Shown piece after piece: positions 16,146 to 20,326 of a DNA stretch of 20,326 nucleotides. The position numbers and the translations under genes are program-made. Within the stretch, counting starts at the first letter, position 1. Every line of letters begins with the position of its first letter. Source of the stretch: Bacteroidota bacterium (lineage in GTDB: Bacteria; Bacteroidota; Bacteroidia; CAILMK01); the NCBI GenBank assembly GCA_013287095.1, contig JABDEJ010000044.1:1-20326 (forward strand). The letters run 5' to 3'. The notes under the pieces are model-generated. The model was not told where the DNA came from, did no database searches, and saw only the letters and a list, made by a program, of their open reading frames with translations.

Positions 16146-18992
16146 TCACTTTTGCGTTGCTGACAATTCGGTTGCACTGGCGTTTCTATTTGAAGTATTA
16201 TTATTCAAAAGGCTTTTTATTTCATCCATTTCTGAAGCCATTGAATCTATTTTGGATTGCTGTGCAGCGTTTTGGTTTTCAAGTTTTTCTAACTTTAATT
16301 TCAATGCTTCATTTTCTTTTTGCAACTGCTGCACCCCTACCAGGGCCACGCCTGCCGGATCAATCGATGATATCGCCAGGCTGTCGTTACCGGTATGGAA
16401 CATCTTATAAAAATCCTGCGCCATAGGACCTATATGGGTGTTGATAATTTGCTCCCCTTTATAGTTCCAACGGGTAATGGGTAACCTGCATATTCTATCA
16501 AGAATATCAGCCCCATCAAGGGTGATGAAGTTTTCTTTTTTGTTCCTGTCAGACGCGTTTGTCCATGCACCTCCTGTAGTAAGATAAGCCCCATTGCCAT
16601 TACCAGCTCCTGAGCCTACCTGTAGCGCATAGCCGGTATTAGTTACTTTTGGGATACCAAAAGCCCATGCTGTCACACTGGCGGCACCAAAAGACATGGT
16701 ATTACTGGCGCCTACAGTTGAATTATAACCAATAGCAGTGGCATTTGCAAGCCCGGTTGAGCTTGCATCAGCCAGATCCCCTATAAAAGTGCAGTTTATA
16801 TAGGCTGCATAACTGCTCCCTGCTAAAGCTCCAAGCATTGTATTCGCAGTTCCCGTAGTATTATTATATCCTGCTGAATAACCGACGAGCACGTTACTGG
16901 CCCCTGTTTTATTACTGTAGCCTGCCTGGTAGCCAATGAATTGATTATTGTTTCCACTGGTATTTGAATACCCGGCCTGATATCCTTCAAATTGTTCTTC
17001 ACTCCCGGAAGTATTCGAATTTCCGGCCTGGTAGCCCGCAAATAAATTATTTACCCCAATCGTGTTTTTATTGCCGACCTTTTGCCCTACAAATATATTA
17101 TTCGTCCCCTTCGTGCTGAGTACCGTCACACCGCCTAACATTACAGAGTCTGAATTCATTGGGCCCTTCACGTCCAGTCTGTAAGAAGGCGCTTTGCCTA
17201 TGCCCACATTTCCGGTATTGTTATTATCAATATCGGTGGTACCTGTAACAGACCATACAGAATTCATCACGCCACTGCTTAAGGTAAGGCCTGTTCCGGC
17301 GGTGGTGGCAACGCCTGTCCAACCTAAATTTCCGGTTCCATCATTGGTCAACGCCTGACCTTTAGCACCTCCCGAATTTGGAAATGAATAAGTGACTCCG
17401 TTAATTCTGACTATATTACCATTATCATCAACCTGGAAAAGAGAACCGCTGCCAACTGAGAGAAGATTGGCTGGATTAGATGTTCCGATGCCAATATTAG
17501 CATTAAGACCAAGGATCATTGAATTGCTCTGGCTTACAGTAGCCTCGAAACCGATTGCGGTAGCATTTGTAAGCCCGCTTTTAGTTGCATCCGCGCCATT
17601 CCCAATAAAAGTATTATTGTTGCCTGTGGTATTTGTAGCTCCGGCAGTTGCACCAACAGCTGTATTGCCCGAACCAGTCTTTGTATTGCTTCCCGCGCTA
17701 TTCCCGCTGAAACAATTGTTGCTGCCTGTGGTATTGCTGTAGCCCGCCTGGTATCCTTCAAATTGATTGCTTGCTCCGGTTGTATTTGAAAATCCTGACT
17801 GATAGCCGCTGAAGCTATTGCTATTGCCGCTGGAATTGTTAAATCCTGACTGAAACCCGGAAAAGTAATTATTATTACCTGAATTTTTACTCCCCGCGCC
17901 CTGGCCGATAAATAAGCTGTTGAATCCCTTATCACTCAATACGGTAATGCCGCCAAACATAATAGAATCCGTATTAATTGGTCCATTTACATCAAGACTA
18001 TAAAAAGGGTTTTTGCCAATTCCAACGTTTCCGCTGTTACTGTTGCTAATGTCATTACTCCCTGAATTATAAGTCCATGCGGAATTGATAACACCATTGC
18101 TGATATTAATACCTGTTCCCGCTGTATAATCCGCATTTATAGTTGTACCATTGATAGTTATACCTGTTCCGGCGACATATGTGGTTGTACTATCTGTGCC
18201 AGGCTCCCAGGAAGCAAGTGAACTATTCCATTTCAGAACCTCTCCATTGGTTGGGATGCCCGGTGAAACGGCCTTCCCTTGCAGCTGATCGGCATTCCAT
18301 AGGGCCTTTGTGTTCTGAGCTGAAAATGTGGTTCCCGACAAGTTTATCCCGGTTCCGGCTAAATATGCGGGAGGCACATCTGTGTGTATGGTAAAATCAG
18401 GATAAGTGCCTGAAATACTTGTGTTCCCTGTTCCCGTAAGAGTTATTTTTTGATCTGGTAAGGTGTTGGAAATCGTATCATTTGAGACGCTTATACCTTT
18501 TCCTGCAATAAAAGGATTTCCTGATTTTGATGAATAAAGTGCATAAGGCACCGACATTAATTCGGTTGTGCCGAGATCAGAATAAGTGGTGCCTCCTAAT
18601 GGATCCATTTCTACTTTTAAATACTTTAAACCACTGCCCCAGTTTATTGCATCAAAATTGCCTGATGTAGCAGTTCCATAGCCAATTGCGAGAGTAAACA
18701 GTCCAAGTGAATTTGTTTTTGGCGTAAAAGTTTCCTGGTACACAACCGGGCCCAAGGATGAACCGTTCAGAATTGAAATTCTTAAACCCAGCTGCTGATT
18801 TGGCAACAATTGTCCCGAATTATCCCTTGCTACAGCCTGGTAGCTAAGGCCTTGAGGGGCCTGAGCAAAGACAGGGAGAGAAAGAGAAACAGAAAGGGTG
18901 AAGACAAAGCAAAAAAGCCAGAAACCTTTTTGCTTTAGGTTTATCCTTAACGTTTTAGCAGCTTTTGATGAAAAATTAAGTGAGTGCCTCAT
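16146..18992 (-). CDS. Secreted tail-fibre-like protein with C-terminal S74 intramolecular chaperone domain
   Basis: This 948-residue protein starts with an N-terminal membrane or signal segment (~23-43, GFWLFCFVFTLSVSLSLPVFA|Q) after a basic stretch. A conserved Bacteroidota head region follows (~44-155, APQGLSYQAVARDNSGQLL ... MSVPYALYS). Then come AGTGI-rich repeats, two cassettes of 17-residue repeats (~359-466 and ~632-740), and an S74 domain from about 810 (NASDRNKKENF, I..L.ITRWNYK). A coiled coil closes it (~886-930, VQQLQKENEALKLKLEKLE). S74 domains fold trimeric fibres and cut themselves off at a Ser of an SDxxxK motif; S814 and K819 are candidates for the Ser/Lys pair, although the Arg is shifted from the usual SDxRxK. 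It has no T9SS tail. The ATG has an AAGGAT ribosome site 5-6 nt upstream. It is 56 nt downstream of the T9SS gene and probably in one transcript with it. Confidence 0.85.
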   Translation of the reverse strand: MRHSLNFSSKAAKTLRINLKQKGFWLFCFVFTLSVSLSLPVFAQAPQGLSYQAVARDNSGQLLPNQQLGLRISILNGSSLGPVVYQETFTPKTNSLGLFTLAIGYGTATSGNFDAINWGSGLKYLKVEMDPLGGTTYSDLGTTELMSVPYALYSSKSGNPFIAGKGISVSNDTISNTLPDQKITLTGTGNTSISGTYPDFTIHTDVPPAYLAGTGINLSGTTFSAQNTKALWNADQLQGKAVSPGIPTNGEVLKWNSSLASWEPGTDSTTTYVAGTGITINGTTINADYTAGTGINISNGVINSAWTYNSGSNDISNSNSGNVGIGKNPFYSLDVNGPINTDSIMFGGITVLSDKGFNSLFIGQGAGSKNSGNNNYFSGFQSGFNNSSGNSNSFSGYQSGFSNTTGASNQFEGYQAGYSNTTGSNNCFSGNSAGSNTKTGSGNTAVGATAGATNTTGNNNTFIGNGADATKSGLTNATAIGFEATVSQSNSMILGLNANIGIGTSNPANLLSVGSGSLFQVDDNGNIVRINGVTYSFPNSGGAKGQALTNDGTGNLGWTGVATTAGTGLTLSSGVMNSVWSVTGTTDIDNNNTGNVGIGKAPSYRLDVKGPMNSDSVMLGGVTVLSTKGTNNIFVGQKVGNKNTIGVNNLFAGYQAGNSNTSGSEEQFEGYQAGYSNTSGNNNQFIGYQAGYSNKTGASNVLVGYSAGYNNTTGTANTMLGALAGSSYAAYINCTFIGDLADASSTGLANATAIGYNSTVGASNTMSFGAASVTAWAFGIPKVTNTGYALQVGSGAGNGNGAYLTTGGAWTNASDRNKKENFITLDGADILDRICRLPITRWNYKGEQIINTHIGPMAQDFYKMFHTGNDSLAISSIDPAGVALVGVQQLQKENEALKLKLEKLENQNAAQQSKIDSMASEMDEIKSLLNNNTSNRNASATELSATQK
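16773..17096 (-). repeat. Second cassette of 17-residue repeats in the S74 protein
   Basis: About six units run with a 17-residue (51-bp) period: hydrophobic residues fall at 634, 651, 668, 685, 702, 719 and 736. The consensus is FxGYQAGYSNTTGxxNx. Such regular Gly/Asn-rich units suggest a beta-roll or triple beta-helix shaft. Confidence 0.8.
17595..17918 (-). repeat. First cassette of 17-residue repeats in the S74 protein
   Basis: Units run with a 17-residue period (one of 16): aligned positions fall at 361, 377, 394, 411, 428, 445 and 462, with consensus FxGxQxGxxNTTGxxNx. It is preceded by the same module as the second cassette (GNVGIGK ... LDVxGPxNxDSxMxGGxTVLS), showing a larger internal duplication. 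Confidence 0.8.
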
Positions 18993-19048
18993 AATTATCC
19001 TTGTATGTGCTTTTTACAGCTTGATTTTTAAGTCCTTATAAATAACAA

Positions 19049-19522
19049 TTAGTACCTGACAATCTTAAAAGTATGTACTTCTCCCCCGTCCCTGTTTGTG
19101 ATATTGATAAAATAAAAACCAGGCCTGAAAAGTGACATATCAATGATTCCATCGGTAAATTTTTGCTCATAAACCCTTGCTCCCAATGCATTGTAAATTG
19201 ATACAGTTCCTATTACATCAGTTGACTGCCGGATAAATAAATCATTGTGGACAGGGTTGGGAAAACAACTTATTATATTGTCGATGCTGTTCTCATCAAT
19301 TGCGGAGGGAGAAAGCACATCCGGTTGCAGAAACCCCTCCGTAGTTATGGTTCCCCCGGCAGAAAGGGTGGCTATTGCAATTTCACCCACGGACCATGAA
19401 AGCTGTACGTTTTTAACGGAAGAAGTTTTTCCTGTGGCATTAAATACATTCGGGCTGACAGACTGACCATTGCAAGTGCAATAATACATCAATAAGACTG
19501 CTAATGGCAATATTTTACTCAT
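19049..19522 (-). CDS. Small secreted protein with T9SS type A sorting domain
   Basis: This 157-residue protein has a signal peptide (~1-19, ILPLAVLLMYYCTCNG|Q). A short mature region (~21-70) contains LSWSVGEIAIATLSAGG and the TEGFLQPD ending seen in many small Bacteroidota T9SS proteins. A type A sorting domain follows (~84-157: SCFPNPVHNDLF, VSIYNALGARVYEQ, GFYFINI, TFKIVRY). Almost half of the protein is the export signal. It is the first gene of a unit with the S74-domain fibre protein, a pairing I regard as recurrent in Bacteroidota genomes from memory. It may be a cap, anchor or partner of the fibre, but that is inference. A good promoter lies upstream. Confidence 0.85.
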   Translation of the reverse strand: MSKILPLAVLLMYYCTCNGQSVSPNVFNATGKTSSVKNVQLSWSVGEIAIATLSAGGTITTEGFLQPDVLSPSAIDENSIDNIISCFPNPVHNDLFIRQSTDVIGTVSIYNALGARVYEQKFTDGIIDMSLFRPGFYFINITNRDGGEVHTFKIVRY

Positions 19523-19548
19523 CGTCTTGTTCTTAACTTAAATAAATC

Positions 19549-19566
19549 CGGTATACCTATATACCG
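19549..19566. promoter_or_regulatory. 7-bp inverted repeat at the predicted transcription start
   Basis: CGGTATA (19549-19555) and TATACCG (19560-19566) are perfect inverted copies around CCTA. The repeat begins a few nt after the predicted start (~19570) of the T9SS/S74 unit, so the mRNA would start with this hairpin. It could stabilise the message or act as an operator. Confidence 0.5.
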
Positions 19567-19576
19567 ATTGCAAAAT

Positions 19577-19606
19577 CAAATATACGAAATTTGAATTACA
19601 ATTCAA
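19577..19606 (-). promoter_or_regulatory. Bacteroidota-type promoter of the T9SS/S74 unit
   Basis: On the minus strand TTG (19606-19604), a 19-nt spacer and TATATTTG (19584-19577) match both elements of the Bacteroidota consensus with ideal spacing. The leader to the ATG at 19520-19522 is about 48 nt. Confidence 0.65.
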
Positions 19607-19687
19607 TACATTACACCTACACTTTACCTGATTACAAAGTAATAATTATGAAGTGAATCCTCCAAATTTATTTTCAAGGGGGGGCAG

Positions 19688-19716
19688 ATTTGACAGCTTT
19701 TGGAAAGTTGTCAAAT
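19688..19716. terminator. Inverted repeat after the 139-residue gene, possible terminator
   Basis: ATTTGACA (19688-19695) and TGTCAAAT (19709-19716) are perfect inverted copies separated by 13 nt. The site lies 10 nt past the stop codon of the minus-strand gene at 19727. No T-tract follows on the minus strand (a run of C does), so classical intrinsic termination is doubtful. G-T wobble extension is possible only in a plus-strand RNA. An operator role is the alternative. Confidence 0.35.
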
Positions 19717-19726
19717 TTAAAAACCA

Positions 19727-20146
19727 TTAAAATGCGAATATATTTTCACATTTTACAAAATCAGAGATAGCGTTTTTTCTTCCAATGACATTGCGGCGTA
19801 TCCGGTCACATATACCTAAGTGATATTCGCGGCAAGTTCCTTCAAGGGAATTTTTTGTTTCAATGTCAATGATGCATGGCGTTTCAATATCTGACAAGGC
19901 TTTATTTAGAATCTTTTCCCAAAGATGCACCTGTACCGTGGTTGGAACACAAATCAATATTCGCATAGGAAAGTTATGGTTGAATTTATACCAGTTATCG
20001 TCTGCGTATTCATTCAGGATTGTCAAAGCCATCCTTACTTTAGACGAACGGGTTTCACGGATAGTACTTCTTTTGAGCCTTTCACTTACAAATGTTTTCA
20101 AAGTGTGGTTGATTGTCTTTTCCATATTATCAGTAATTAGTTCCAT
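19727..20146 (-). CDS. Hypothetical protein, 139 residues
   Basis: I do not recognise this protein. It is soluble-looking, with a charged helical N-terminus (~8-45, NHTLKTFVSERLKRSTIRETRSSK), an aromatic stretch (DDNWYKFNHNF) and a hydrophobic strand RILICVPTT followed by a helix. The C-terminal half has five cysteines in total at 66, 91, 105, 113 and 133. There is no signal peptide or membrane segment. The start could be ATG 20146 or the ATG seven codons later (MEKTINH). Its balanced Lys/Glu/Asp content makes it more credible than the hydrophobic antisense frame over the same bases. It may follow a minus-strand gene entering from the right edge by 11 nt. Confidence 0.5.
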   Translation of the reverse strand: MELITDNMEKTINHTLKTFVSERLKRSTIRETRSSKVRMALTILNEYADDNWYKFNHNFPMRILICVPTTVQVHLWEKILNKALSDIETPCIIDIETKNSLEGTCREYHLGICDRIRRNVIGRKNAISDFVKCENIFAF

Positions 20147-20157
20147 TCATTTAACAA

Positions 20158-20326
20158 TTATGATGCAAATATGATCGATGCCGCACCTGCTTTCCAAAGC
20201 GAAAAACACGATTTGTACCCGGGAAAATCGACACTTTCTTCCCGTTGCACGAAGAGGTTTAAACTTAAAAAAGCGCCAATAGCATTCAAAAAGGACGATT
20301 TTGGATTGCGAGGCTTTTCACATTTT
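20158..20326. other. Unresolved right edge, two competing open frames
   Basis: A minus-strand frame is open from the edge to a TAA at 20158-20160, about 55 codons ending GAASIIFAS; it would place the 139-residue gene 11 nt downstream. A plus-strand frame from ATG 20171 is also open to the edge, 52 codons starting MIDAAPAFQSEK. Purine-first codon bias is similar in both. Neither translation is recognised, so I do not choose; the minus frame is slightly favoured because the plus frame leaves only 24 bp for its promoter. Confidence 0.4.

Noticed and set aside
17392..17742. 116-codon plus-strand frame rich in Val, Pro and Leu
   Set aside because: It is the antisense reading of the Gly/Asn/Thr-rich repeat cassette; its low-complexity composition reflects the repeats.
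16773..17918. CRISPR array
   Set aside because: The regular 51-bp spacing comes from in-frame 17-residue protein repeats; units are degenerate and there are no spacers.
16146..18992. Prophage tail-fibre gene
   Set aside because: Despite the S74 domain, there are no phage structural, lysis or integrase genes nearby, and it has a signal peptide and a Bacteroidota-type N-terminal module.
19863..20174. 103-codon plus-strand frame opposite the 139-residue gene
   Set aside because: It is very hydrophobic and unbalanced in composition, while the minus-strand product looks like a soluble protein; I kept only the latter.

Overview
The window comes from a member of the Bacteroidota, probably a Chitinophagales- or Sphingobacteriales-like lineage. 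Four things point there. Several large secreted proteins end in type IX secretion (T9SS) sorting domains of type A or type B. The Bacteroidota -7 promoter element TAnnTTTG precedes most transcription units. Classical Shine-Dalgarno sequences are mostly absent. The small intergenic repeats are also typical of the phylum. No rRNA, tRNA, CRISPR array, transposase or phage structural module is visible, and no stretch over 300 bp lacks a gene.

Left part (1-3498, plus strand): the 3' nine-tenths of an RND/MMPL-family inner-membrane exporter that runs off the left edge. Next comes a compact type II toxin-antitoxin pair (antitoxin, then a RelE/YafQ-like toxin, overlapping as TAATG) with its own promoter, and then a short RsmI-like SAM-dependent methyltransferase.

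Middle part (3556-11398): a tandem pair of paralogous ~1,058-residue secreted proteins on the minus strand. Each has a signal peptide, a conserved N-terminal domain, seven SBBP beta-propeller repeats, three PKD/Ig-like modules and a T9SS type A tail. They are 22 bp apart and share one upstream promoter, which is embedded in a long palindrome. Divergent from them is a small two-helix membrane protein shaped like a chemoreceptor four-helix-bundle sensor but with no output domain. It converges on a conserved Bacteroidota protein of unknown function across a nest of inverted repeats.

Right part (11520-20326, minus strand): a 1,486-residue PKD-repeat protein with a T9SS type B (gliding-motility-type) tail. 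Upstream of it is a two-gene unit made of a 157-residue T9SS type A protein and a 948-residue protein with duplicated 17-residue repeat cassettes and a C-terminal S74 intramolecular-chaperone domain plus coiled coil. An unrecognised 139-residue protein and an unresolved edge complete the window.

Taken together, about three quarters of the window encodes cell-surface or secreted cargo. This looks like an envelope/adhesion neighbourhood rather than a metabolic operon. No T9SS machinery gene is present, so export must depend on genes elsewhere. Functional statements rest on recognised sequence motifs; no database search was run.
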